DNA of 64,000 bases from contig NW_020194684.1 in assembly GCF_002865645.1 (NCBI RefSeq), forward strand, positions 5,061,952 to 5,125,951, given 5' to 3'. A program made the translations under genes and the position numbers. Positions 46,474-56,279 of this stretch are shown here, one piece after another; position 1 is the first letter of the stretch, and every line of letters begins with the position of its first letter. The DNA comes from Hyaloscypha bicolor E. Its lineage: Eukaryota; Ascomycota; Leotiomycetes; Helotiales; Hyaloscyphaceae. The notes under the pieces are model-generated. The model worked only from the letters and a program-made list of their open reading frames with translations, had not been told where the DNA came from and did not search any database.

Positions 46474-47787
46474 CTATGGATTGGTCGTATCGACAACCAC
46501 TTTCAGTACCAAATTCCCTTCGTCATCTTTAACTCTTCCAGCCATGGAAAATGCTCCCGGAATACCATCGAATCCACTGAATCGTTGGGTGACCAATTTT
46601 GACAGATCTGGGAGTAATGGATTGCCACTTGAGACCAACTTGATCGCTTCTTCGTAGGTATTTGCGTATCTGAAGACACCAACGAGGTCTATCTCTCGCA
46701 GTGCAGCTGCCGAGATGGGAAGTGTTTGGATGGGACTTCCCATTCCGATCAACATGATACGTCCCCCTGGTCTCGTTGACTATGCAAATTAGCTGATAAC
46801 ACCGACCAAAAGGAATATCACCTACATAGATCGCAGCTTGTAAACAAGACTCAACTCCTGTGCACTCAAAGACAGCATCTACTTCGCCTATTCCCGATGA
46901 AGCCTTAACCATCTCCGCAACCTCTTTCGCAAAAGTCAATTTGTCTTCAATGCTCTGAGGTCTTTTCATTGGGACAACGATCTTGGCATCTGCGAATTTG
47001 TTTTGGACTGCAAAGTCGACTCTTTCGGCCTGAATATCGGCAATAACGACTGTCTTTGCACCGCATACCTTGGCCATTGCTGCACAGAGAAGGCCAACTG
47101 CACCGGCCCCAAAGACGAGAACAGTACTCCCTTGCTTGAGAGCTGCTCTTCTTGAGCCATGAATAGCTACACCCAGAGGTTCAAGGATAGCTCCAAGATC
47201 GAGGGAGACACTCGCAGGCAATCTGATTCCAGTCAATACTGATCTTTCATCTCAATCATTGGCAGCTTACTTGTGACAATATACCGCCGGGTGGTTGATC
47301 CTCGCCTGTAAAGTTCCCTGGAAATGGGGGAATGACTTTGCCGAGCTCCTGAATCTGAGAGATTTGCAAATGTTGTACCTCCCTTCTTTGCACAACTCAC
47401 ACTCGAGACATGGCAAGCCAACCTCAAGGGCAACGCGGTCCCCTACTATGAGCTTGGTAACTTGTGAGCCAACAGCAGTAACAACACCTGATGATTCATG
47501 GCCAAGTGTTAGAGGTTCTTGGACAATTATGTCACCATTTCGGTAGTGGTTGAAGTAATGGAGGTCTGAACCGCAAAGACCGGTTGCTTGGATAGCCACC
47601 TGTACTTCTGCAGCTTCTGGTGCTCCCAATTGACGATGTTCCTATACGTCTCAGTTAGCTGTTCACGAAGTTGTCACTATTTAGCCCAACTCACAATCTT
47701 CAAGTCCTTGACCCCATGCAAGACAGAAGCAACAACCTCCCCGATCTTCCCCGCCCCGTTGACATGTTGTTCTCCATTGACAGCCAT
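46474..47787 (-). CDS. Zinc-dependent polyol dehydrogenase (sorbitol / L-iditol / L-idonate type)
   Basis: A medium-chain NAD(P)-dependent dehydrogenase, cytosolic, of the sorbitol dehydrogenase group. Four exons (47695-47787, 47271-47641, 46826-47222, 46474-46779) give 388 aa. The start is MAVNGEQHVNGAGKIGEVVA. Catalytic zinc site: GLCGSDLHYFNHYRNGD and LGHESSG. Structural zinc loop: CLECELCKEGRYNIC. The group-specific stretch FRSSAKSFPHFQGTLQARIN leads to LPASVSLDLGAILEPLGVAI. Rossmann fold: VLVFGAGAVGLLCAAMAKVC, ending IADI, where an acidic residue suggests NAD+. The last exon begins STRPGGRIMLIGMGSPIQTL. Introns are 53, 48 and 46 nt. It shares a 362-bp promoter with the SDR gene and lies beside myo-inositol oxygenase. 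Exact substrate cannot be told from sequence; L-idonate is attractive given the neighbours. Confidence 0.92.
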
Positions 47788-48149
47788 TTTTCAATTTCAT
47801 GAACGATCCATGTGAATTATGGATCAAGTAAGAGGACATACCACCTATTTTTATCAAGTCTTGAAATCCTTGTAAGCTTGGTGATGCCCCGAGCTCGCAG
47901 GGCCTCGGTGTCTGACGGGCAAGCCAACGGCAATTCAGGGGAAGGATAGCCAGTGCTTTCCCCACCAACCCCATTCCTCGCCATCCCCAAGCGGAAAATT
48001 GCCCCGTCTTTCAACCCGCATCGGCGAGCAGCAGCAAAGGCCGACCCCTCACTTCGGAGCTCCAGATAATAATTTCCAAATACTTTTATCCAGCTCTCTC
48101 TCCAAATTTGAGGAAGCTTGATCAAAGACAATCGAGCTCCGAATTGAAG
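47788..48149. promoter_or_regulatory. Bidirectional promoter of the two sugar dehydrogenase genes
   Basis: The start codons of the zinc dehydrogenase and the SDR face away from each other across 362 bp, which is the usual sign of shared regulation in fungal catabolic gene pairs. CGGGC/CCCGA-type GC-rich triplets occur (for example GATGCCCCGAGC near 47883), but I cannot assign a factor. Confidence 0.45.
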
Positions 48150-49081
48150 ATGGCGATTTCTGCAACAATGGCGATGTTCTCTCTGGAAGGCCAGAAAGCT
48201 GTGATCACAGGCGGAACAAGGGGAATCGGGCAAGCTGTCGCTGTTTCGCTGGCGGAGTGCGGGGCAGATATTATTTTGATACAGGTGTACTTCCTCTCCC
48301 ACATCTCTATAAAAATTGAAATAGACCTTTACGCAACTACTAACCAGTCTCAGCGCGACCACTCGAACACTACAACCCTAAAAGCCATAGAAGCACTGGG
48401 CCGCAAAGCAACCATCTACACCGCAGACCTTTCCTCGCAAGCCGAAGTTGCGGCCCTCACTCCTGCGATCCTGAAAGATGGACATAAGATCAATATTCTC
48501 GTGAACTGTGCCGGTATTCAACGACGGCACCCCTCGGCGGAGTTTCCTGATAATGACTGGAACGAGGTGAGCCATTCCCCCAATTCTGTAGAGAGAGCCG
48601 GGGGGAGAGAAGGAGCTAATGGTTGGAATGAAAGGTCCTCCAGGTAAACCTGACCACAGTCTTCACCCTCTGCCGCGACATCGGCGCACACATGCTCTCC
48701 CTGCCCGTCTCATCCATCACCAACCGCCGCGGTTCAATTATCAACTTCGCCTCTCTCCTCTCGTTTCAAGGCGGGCTTACAGTCCCCGCATACTCAGCTT
48801 CCAAAGGTGCGGTTGCGCAGTTGACGAAGGCACTGTCGAACGAATGGGCTTCGAAAGGCGTGAATGTTAATGCGGTTGCGCCGGGGTATATCGAGACGGA
48901 GATGAATACTGCGCTCCTGGCGGATGGGAGCAGGTTGAAGAGTATTAGTGAGAGGATTCCTGCGGGAAGGTGGGGAAAGCCGGAGGATTTTGGAGGTACT
49001 ACGGTGTATTTGGCGGGGAGGGCGAGTGCGTATGTTAGTGGGCATGTACTGGTGGTTGATGGCGGGTGGATGGGGAGGTAA
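48150..49081 (+). CDS. Short-chain dehydrogenase (gluconate 5-dehydrogenase / 2-deoxygluconate 3-dehydrogenase-like)
   Basis: A classical SDR reductase. Three exons (48150-48284, 48354-48566, 48644-49081) give 261 aa, a standard length. The chosen start is ATG 48150 ([20 protein letters not shown]); ATGs at codons 7 and 9 are alternatives. Cofactor motif [20 protein letters not shown], structural NCAG in [20 protein letters not shown], catalytic Ser in [11 protein letters not shown], and Y-x-x-x-K in [20 protein letters not shown]. The end reads [20 protein letters not shown], with [16 protein letters not shown] at the C-terminus. The overall pattern is that of KduD/gluconate 5-dehydrogenases, which act on keto-sugar acids. 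Introns of 69 and 77 nt are in phase 0. Divergent pairing with the zinc dehydrogenase suggests consecutive steps of one pathway. Confidence 0.92.
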
Positions 49082-49658
49082 AGGGTACAAAAAGTATATT
49101 TCAGTAATGGTGGCGTTTTGAAGAGAGAGACTTAGTGGTAGAGAAGAATTCATTGGGCTGTAGATCTTGTCTCCATAGATTTGAATACTTGAGTGACAGC
49201 GACGAGGAACAGTGATTTATAGTGAAGAGTGGACAAAGGATAATATGCTGTGAGCTGGAGATTTTTGTTCTCTACCCCAAGATCTATATACTTGCTCGAA
49301 GTGTATTGAATCCACAATGGATACATCTAGGAAGAAAATACATTTGGACTCGAACCCCTAGCTGGTTTGAGAGCGTCGTGAGTTAGTAGAGCCGTGGAAG
49401 GCTACCTGTCCCCACCTGAAGTGTGTCTTGGGCCAGCGTATGCATGAAAGACGTAAAAAAACGTAGCAGGAGCTTGATCCAACAAGTCCATTAGTCTCTA
49501 TGTTGCAATTGCATCAAATCGGTATGAAAACAGTATATGCTGCACAGCAGCTAAAAGTGATCGACGATCCGCTTTGAATGCAACTCCGCAAACGCTCCCA
49601 CGCTCAGCTTGAGACGGCTTGCCCCGGCTTGATATTTTGTCCTTCAGGCTTGAATCTT
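49082..49658. other. Convergent 3' intergenic region
   Basis: 577 bp between the SDR and myo-inositol oxygenase stops. The stretch 49340-49385 contains GGACTCGAACCCC, which looks like a tRNA T-arm but lacks the rest of a tRNA. No gene found. Confidence 0.55.
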
Positions 49659-50650
49659 CTACCACTTAATGACCTTTTTGGGGAAGAACTCATCAATGAG
49701 CTCGAGGTAGTATGGCTAAAAGGCTACATTAGCTTTGATGTGCATTAACTTTTGTAGTCTTAACATACCTTTAGGACCTCCACGCTTGGGACATCATCGC
49801 TCTTACTGTACAGATCATAGGGATTGAATGCCCTCACAGCCTCTAACATAGCATGGTCATGTTCATCCATAAACTCAGTATAAGCTCCAGCGGAGTGCCA
49901 TGGATAAAAAGAGTGATATCTGATCATGGCAAGTGACTCCGCTGGCAAGGTTGACTGCTCCTTGACGATGTGGTACAAATACTCGTCGTGACCCCATGAC
50001 AGCATAATATTATCCATCCCGCACCCTGGAGTGTATATCCCGTTTTTGGTGCCGTAGATTGGATGATCATGGTCAGGGTTACCTTTGAAGGTATCTGGGT
50101 AGATGATCCTCTTGTCGAAAGCACATCCAACGGGGAAGGTATCGCCGACAACATCCCATTGGCCATCCGCCCCGTAAAAGAAGAGGAGTTTGCCAAGGTC
50201 GTGGATGAGGCCAGTCAGTTGCATCCATCGTGGCTTGCCGTCTCGTCGGATAGCCTCAGCTGACTGAAGTAAATGTTCGATTTGGGAGAGGGAGGTGTCG
50301 GGGTCGGACTCGTCGATGAGAGTGTTGAGCTTCTCCATTGCTTGCCAGATTGTCATCTCAGCTCGCGTCTTGGATTTGAAGTCGTTGCGAGCCTTCAGGT
50401 TATAGGCCACTGTCTGCTTTTCGTGTTGCTCTCGGTAAAAGTTTTTGACTCTGTCACAGGCTTCTTCGTATTGTCGGAATTTTGTCTTGTCTTTTTCAGC
50501 GTCGAACTCGGACCTCTCCTTCATAGCCTTCTCCCTCTTCATGTCGGCTTTCATGACGTTGACGGCATCAATGTTGTCTGAGAGGTTCTCCAGCGCCATG
50601 CCATCTCGATCCTCGTAGAGAGGAACTGGGTCTACAGCTGATGGTGCCAT
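49659..50650 (-). CDS. miox: Myo-inositol oxygenase
   Basis: A di-iron HD-domain oxygenase that cleaves myo-inositol with O2 to D-glucuronate. Two exons (49769-50650 and 49659-49715; 53-nt intron) give 312 aa, the normal length. The start is MAPSAVDPVPLYEDRDGMAL. Conserved segments: DRVKNFYREQHEKQTVAYNL; DESDPDTSLSQIEHLLQSAE; WMQLTGLIHDLGKLLFFYGA (H-D iron ligands); GDTFPVGCAFDKRIIYPDTF; NGIYTPGCGMDNIMLSWGHD (H-D); LAMIRYHSFYPWHSAGAYTE; and DDVPSVEVLKPYYLELIDEF across the splice. The last exon supplies 18 residues ending FFPKKVIKW. A frame extending upstream to 50839 is probably leader. It sits next to the polyol dehydrogenase/SDR pair. Confidence 0.96.
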
Positions 50651-52427
50651 TACGTGTTGTTGAGAAGTGATGGAATAGTGTGAAGGAAGGAAGAATTGGA
50701 CGATAGTAGAATTGTCTCTGATGAAGATGTCGGGAGGATTCGAATTTGAATAAGTACAAGCAGGAAAAGGATTCTTATAGAAGTTCAAGAATGCAGACTT
50801 CTTGTAGCAAGTACCACTTGGGGGTTTTATCAATCGCAAGGCTTATATGTGTCCAGTGCCACAAGCCTCGAGTGTAGGCCTGCGGTGAAAATTTCCAGAA
50901 GTGTTGAGCACACATTGCCTGCAACACTCCAGAGGGCCCTAGGGACCCTTTCTCGGGAGAACCGTCGGCTGCCAGTGCATAGACCTTGTACTGAACAAAT
51001 TTCTGCTAGGGAAGAGTGGGAAAGAAACAGAAAAGGACTGGGGAAACAGGGAGAGTTGCCGCATGGCGACATGGCATTGGTACCGGGGGAGAAAACTTGT
51101 CAAGGGAGTCGAGAATGGCTGTCAAAATGATCGGCTGATGCAGTGGGGAAGAGGCGGAGAGGTTGAGAGTCATCTTTTGCCTTATTGGGTGTGAAAGAGG
51201 CAAGACCAGGTTTGTGCCGGAAGAGGAAATCGGGGGAAATTGCCGTTCTTGTAAGCTTCCTAAGGTGCGTTCTGAGCGCTGCGACATGTGAGACCAGTTC
51301 ACCATTGCCTCAAGTATGGAGACGCTTGCTAGATTGAATGAGGGGTGAAATTCAGTCCGAAGGGATGAGTTGATTGATGGTGAGTGGATAAAGGTCAGTC
51401 GAATCGAAGCAAGCACCAACACCGCAAGAAAAAGGGAGCTATTATGCTAATAAATACACAGTGGCAGGTACAGAGGCGTATATTTCAGAACGGAGACCGA
51501 GAGCCTCGATTGCGACACGTGAGGAAGCCATAATGCATCGACCCAGAAGAAGACTGCCCCCCTTTAGAAAGCATAAATCTGACAAGGCCTACAGTCGAAT
51601 CTCATGATAGTCTGATATCCGCCACGATGTCACAAGGAAGTTTGTTGTGCTTGATCACGTGTTCTCAATTCAGGGGCTCGCATGAAATTCAAATTCTCTC
51701 GGTCACTTGATCTCGAACGCCACCATTCCGCTCCGATAACAAGTTCATAGGAGAATAAAGGTCGTTTTCGAAGAGCATCGCAGTCCAGTCTTTTTCTACC
51801 GTTCTCTCAAGATTGGCACATTGGGCCCTCCTATCGAATTTGAGATTCGGCTCTCATCGGAATTCATCGTGACCGAGCTCTAGCGCAGGAACTTATTAGC
51901 CATCAGCGAGATTTGGATCATCAAACGAAAACACGCGAACTTTGGGCGTATTTTCGCGTTGCTGGGTCAGAAAAAATGAACTCGCAATAGATTGACGGCA
52001 TTCCGGGTAAGGGTGTTAGTTTTCACTCTCATCGTAACTTCCTCTCAAACCCAGCTCTCACGAATTTATGGCCGTTGATACACCGAACGCTTCCAAGTCT
52101 TCTCGAAGTTTATGCTTGCCTATATGCGCTCGAGCTATTGCACGTACCGTTTGAAACAGACGCAACCCCTGTCAGCCTCCTATCCGGAACGCAAGTTCCA
52201 TCCCACTGAGCATTTCAACACATTCTCGGCCAGCTCGTATCACGAGCTTCCACAGCAACCGTGTCGACAGCTTCATCAAAAGGCTGATGAGGCTGCTGCG
52301 GGGCAGAGTCCATTCCACTCCTTCAAAACATAATATTTATAGCAGCGTTCCTTCCTTCAACAAGGCGCAAACGACCAAAGGATCAGCTCCTACACAATCG
52401 ACTTTAAACAACACAACATTCGCAATC
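50651..52427. other. Long divergent intergenic region
   Basis: 1.8 kb between myo-inositol oxygenase and the 537-aa protein gene. It has CACGTG at 51516-51521 and 51656-51661. Open frames inside are short and non-protein-like. The last 150 bp before 52428 is probably leader of the plus-strand gene, although the frame is open from 52287. Confidence 0.5.
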
Positions 52428-54041
52428 ATGGCGACGACACCAGCACTCAGAGCACAACCATCCTTTCGCAGAGAGTCTCCCTCTCCCTCTACGTCACCAA
52501 CGCCTGCAATTGGAGCATGTCCAGAGCTCTCTCGTTGCGTCTCCACAGCTTCCACGGGCTCTATTTCGGATCTATCCAACGTCATGGGGCGGGAGTCGTT
52601 AAGTAGCACAGTGAGCTCTGTCGGCACGTCTGTATCACGATCATCATCTGCGAGCTACGCGAATCGATTCTCGATTACCGGCACCGAGAAGCCAAAACGA
52701 CGTGGCTATGTCCGCCCACAAGGCACGAACTTCGCAGCGTCAGCCAAGTCGAGAGAAAGTGTTTTAAGTTTAGGCAGCATAGCACACCTACAATATTACT
52801 TTGCAAGGACTGGTTTGCTTGATGGGAAGGGAGGACGTTTGGCAAGGAAGAAGGACAAGGACAGCCGGGCAACGCTGGATCTATCATCTCTGGATACATC
52901 ATTCTTAACTCCAAAAGTGGCTTGTTCAGATGTCGACTCTTCATATGCCTCGTTGGGAAGCAGCCCCGAGCTTCACGCACAAGGACTCGGAGGCATGATA
53001 GCAGAGAGCCCTACCCAAGAGGAGTTTGAATACTACAGCGGCGAAGAAGAGGACGAAGACCACCCACACATGCTTCCTCCGACTGTCAGCACCTACAACC
53101 ATCGCGAGAAGCCGATTCCAAAACCGCCTTCCCTGGAAGAGCTCAAGGACGAATTGCAGAAGGCACTCGCTGCTGCGGTAAAGGTCCTCGAAGATGCGAA
53201 AGTGAATCCGAGTTCCCAACCTCCATCCCCTTCTGGGACACACATCTCCGATGGCGAGCCCTTGAGCCCCGCGTCTTCAGACGATAATCGAGGCTGGTAT
53301 GAGCTCCAAGGAATGCACATTCTGGACATCATGACTCTCGCAATCCGCGCGGCTAAAATGTACTACACTGCGCATGATCAACCAGCACGTCTCGCAGCCA
53401 TCAAATCTGAGCGCAGGATTCGAGCTGAGTTATTAACTGTCATGGATGTGCTGAAGAAAATGGCGACAAGGACTTTCATGGGCGGCATGAAGACTGACGA
53501 ACGGGAAACAATGGAGAACTGGGTCGCCAGTGTCTACGAGATGCTGAAGCAAGAGGAGGCAATGGAAGAGGCCGAGAGGAAGCGGAGAGCGAGCTGGACT
53601 TGGCTTGATAATTCCTGGCAGGGCAAAGGTGTGGAGAGGGAGTACGCATTCATAAAATCGATGGATCCCGAAGCAGACACCCTTCCCGAGTTCAGGTCTG
53701 TAGATGAGGTCGCGGACGAAAGATTGCCTACCCCCTTCTTGAACGATCTCAAGACCGGGTTGAGGCTGGTAAAATTGCATAATGCGTTGGTGAGGGAGAG
53801 CAAGAGACCATTTGGAGCTATCGATAAATGGCACACAGAGTTCGGAAAGCCGTATCGGATGGCCGAGAATCTTCGCTATTGGATCAAAGCAGCAGAACTG
53901 AGATGGGAAGTCATATTGCACGTGGACGTTATGGGAGTTGTCAATGGTACTGACAGAGCAGCCTGGAAAGGTTTCGAAGAAGCTATTTGGAAGTGGTGTG
54001 CACGAGTCAGGGAGGAGATTACTGGAGAGTTAAAAGTTTGA
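52428..54041 (+). CDS. Unrecognised fungal protein, 537 aa, single exon
   Basis: I do not recognise the family. The likely start is ATG 52428 (MATTPALRAQPSFRRESPSP). An in-frame ATG at 52287 would add 47 leader-like residues. The first 100 residues are Ser-rich and disordered. A short motif KPKRRGYVRPQGTNFAASAK then leads into SLGSIAHLQYYFARTGLLDG, which looks like a helical short linear region. An acidic stretch (EEFEYYSGEEEDEDHP) follows. The C-terminal half (about residues 300-537) is helical and well-ordered: WYELQGMHILDIMTLAIRAA, ELLTVMDVLKKMATRTFMGG, WLDNSWQGKGVEREYAFIKS, TGLRLVKLHNALVRESKRPF and LRYWIKAAELRWEVILHVDV. The composition is that of a genuine conserved cytosolic protein. No catalytic motif is visible. 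Confidence 0.8.
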   Translation: MATTPALRAQPSFRRESPSPSTSPTPAIGACPELSRCVSTASTGSISDLSNVMGRESLSSTVSSVGTSVSRSSSASYANRFSITGTEKPKRRGYVRPQGTNFAASAKSRESVLSLGSIAHLQYYFARTGLLDGKGGRLARKKDKDSRATLDLSSLDTSFLTPKVACSDVDSSYASLGSSPELHAQGLGGMIAESPTQEEFEYYSGEEEDEDHPHMLPPTVSTYNHREKPIPKPPSLEELKDELQKALAAAVKVLEDAKVNPSSQPPSPSGTHISDGEPLSPASSDDNRGWYELQGMHILDIMTLAIRAAKMYYTAHDQPARLAAIKSERRIRAELLTVMDVLKKMATRTFMGGMKTDERETMENWVASVYEMLKQEEAMEEAERKRRASWTWLDNSWQGKGVEREYAFIKSMDPEADTLPEFRSVDEVADERLPTPFLNDLKTGLRLVKLHNALVRESKRPFGAIDKWHTEFGKPYRMAENLRYWIKAAELRWEVILHVDVMGVVNGTDRAAWKGFEEAIWKWCARVREEITGELKV

Positions 54042-54771
54042 GTCGGTCACAACTGGTAATCTTATGATGCTTTACGAAGTTAATGCTTATGGTTAAGAGA
54101 AAGAGGGGTGAAAGCGACCTCGCTCGCTATTGTACATATTGGGTTGTATGCAGAAATTGGGGGAGGATTTACTTTGCTTCGATCGTATTATACCCAGCTT
54201 ACTTATTTCAAAAATCTTTTTGTTCCTACTCAAATTATATCTATCACAGTCTCCTTCTCGGTGATTTGAAGTGGGTAGGATCGGCATCTATATCTCCTAG
54301 CCTCCAGACGAAATACAACAAACGTTTTCTCCTAGGTCAAGGTTGTGTCCGTCTTTGTTTCTTGGAACCGAGTCGGTCATTCAGTAGGTAAGGTTCATGC
54401 TAATGGCTCGGGCCGCTCTAAAATCCACTTTCTTCACGGCGCCCCTCATTCAAAGCACGGTTCAAGTGAACCGTGGTTCGTGGCTTTCACATCCCCTCAT
54501 CTACGTCATTCCCGTACAACCCTGGTATCTCTTGCTTTCTACAATCCAAAAAGCAGCCAGAGGCGCGCTTTCCCTTTTCGATTCTAAAATCGCGATGAAA
54601 TCCGCAACGACAAGTAGTCACCACACTTCGCTATCAATAACTCCGATTCCGGATTAAAGAGATCGGACTCACATACCTGTCCTCTACCACTCAGCAAAAC
54701 CACAACGCTTCACCCAAACATACGAAAAGCTCCAGCAGGCGGTCGGTCGACAGAGAAACATCACTTTCGCA
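54042..54771. other. Intergenic region
   Basis: 730 bp downstream of the 537-aa gene and upstream of the 193-aa gene, both on the plus strand. No RNA gene or repeat seen; frames at 54345-54657 look non-coding. Confidence 0.5.
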
Positions 54772-55353
54772 ATGTCCATCTTCCAGATTACGCTTTCACT
54801 CTTCGCTTCTGCGGACGAGGTGACGGGAACTCAGATGCCAGGAAACTCGTCATCTTTCGACGCAGTACCGGTTGCACCAGAGCCCCTCATGTCTTCCCTC
54901 CCTCTATGGAAGCAACAACTGGAGAAAAAGCAAGCACGGATCAATGTCTGGATGGACTCTAATCGGGACACGGCGGAGAGAATCGTGGTGTTTGCCGTAT
55001 TTCTTATGGTGTTGAAAGCGTGTTGGATCTGGGGTTGTAAGGGTTTAGAGGTTGGTAAAGATTGGTGGGAAGAGAGGGGGAGGAAGGAGAAGTTTAAGGA
55101 GTGGATGATTGAGGAGAGGAGGATGAGGAGGGAGAGGAAACCTGTAGTTGGGATCTTGAGGGGAAGGGACGGGAAGGTGGTGAGGAAAAGAGTGAGTTGG
55201 GAGCAGGATGGGCGAGGGCGCGGGGAAGCCGATGGACGTGGTGATTTGGAGGGGCAGAGGAAGCAATTTGGGAGGGGAGAGATTATGATTGAGGAAGTTA
55301 AGTGCGAGGAGATAGTGCTTGACGTCGGCTTCCCATCGAGCTGCTCGACTTAA
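54772..55353 (+). CDS. Unrecognised 193-aa protein with one membrane segment
   Basis: A single-exon frame from ATG 54772 (MSIFQITLSLFASADEVTGT). The N-terminal 60 residues are polar, then comes LWKQQLEKKQARINVWMDSN and a hydrophobic segment (ERIVVFAVFLMVLKACWIWG, about residues 78-98), likely a transmembrane helix. The remainder is strongly basic and Arg/Lys/Glu-rich (KFKEWMIEERRMRRERKPVV). It contains VVGILRGRDGKVVRKRVSWE, which looks like a PP1-docking-like K-R-V-x-W motif, though short motifs arise by chance. The family is unknown; small fungal membrane proteins of this type are often lineage-specific. Coding status is likely but not certain. Confidence 0.6.
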   Translation: MSIFQITLSLFASADEVTGTQMPGNSSSFDAVPVAPEPLMSSLPLWKQQLEKKQARINVWMDSNRDTAERIVVFAVFLMVLKACWIWGCKGLEVGKDWWEERGRKEKFKEWMIEERRMRRERKPVVGILRGRDGKVVRKRVSWEQDGRGRGEADGRGDLEGQRKQFGRGEIMIEEVKCEEIVLDVGFPSSCST

Positions 55354-56279
55354 AGTTTGCAAATTCAAGCAAAATGAGATAACCCTTTGGCTGGCTTCTT
55401 CTCGAAAAAATGCAGACAAAGTTTCTGCTGAGATTTCCTTTATAACGGATCAAACTGGGACAAGCTGCAGTATGCTTGTAATCAAATATTTATACGAGAC
55501 CCATTAGAGAAGTCTCGGTCAAGGTTGAAATGGGAAAGTGATTTGAGAATGCAGTCAGAGTTCGGAACAACCCAGCTGAAACATTTTCTATGTTACCGCG
55601 CATTGTACTTCCAGATATGAGTGTCTTAATAAGTCCGCCGAGCCCATATTGACCCACTTTCGCGCACGAATGAAAAGGAGGATAATCACGTGTGGCCACG
55701 TGCGACAACCTATCACAGGAGTAGCACTTGCGGAGAACAACAACGATGTCCTCCTGTTGCATTTCACAAGGTTACAACCACTCTCCAACCGGTCCACCTC
55801 CAGCTTACTGACTGAGGGGCGCAGACTACCATCAGATGCGCTAGGATCGAGTGACTCGTGGTAGACCAATGATTGTCTTCTTCATCAAATCTCACCCTCG
55901 AGGGCGTATGCAAAAATCACCCCGGACCACCTGAGTCCGTGTTCATCGGAAAGTCTCAAAGTCTGATAGCATGTGTTGGGAGGCAGTGAGCTCGTGGGAA
56001 CTTCCATATATTCTGTCCTTTCCATCTGAACTTCTGTGGGTTTAGCATTGAGAGTTTCTCCCTGTTATCTCAACTTGAACTAGGGTATAAGTCACGTGTC
56101 AGCACGTTAGATAAAATGGAGGGGGCCAGCGTCAAAATTTCTGCCCCGCCTTCGGCAAGCAGAAAGCCCCACCAAGAGTCTTCTCAATCTGCGACGCTTC
56201 TCAAAGACACTCAATTGGTATGCCAACTCTCCTGCCACATCCACCGCCCGAAGCTGACGTGAGTTCTGCAGGAACAGCA
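55354..56279. promoter_or_regulatory. ADE12 upstream region with E-boxes, a TGACTC site and a leader intron
   Basis: Three CACGTG hexamers occur at 55687-55692, 55697-55702 (four bases apart) and 56093-56098, and a TGACTC (a Bas1/Gcn4-type core in yeast) at 55852-55857. The leader probably contains an intron 56218-56271 (GTATGC, GCTGAC branch, TTCTGCAG) just before the ATG. An upstream ATG at 56116 opens a short frame (MEGASVKISAPPSASRKPHQ). Regulatory use of any of these is inference. Confidence 0.4.

Noticed and set aside
49330..49400. Possible tRNA on the minus strand (GGGGTTCGAGTCC)
   Set aside because: The T-loop-like sequence lacks a five-base-pair stem and there is no acceptor stem or D-arm at the right distances.
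52287..52427. Upstream start of the 537-aa protein (MRLLRGRVHSTP)
   Set aside because: The additional 47 residues look like translated leader; the ATG at 52428 follows a typical AATC context and starts the Ser-rich protein.
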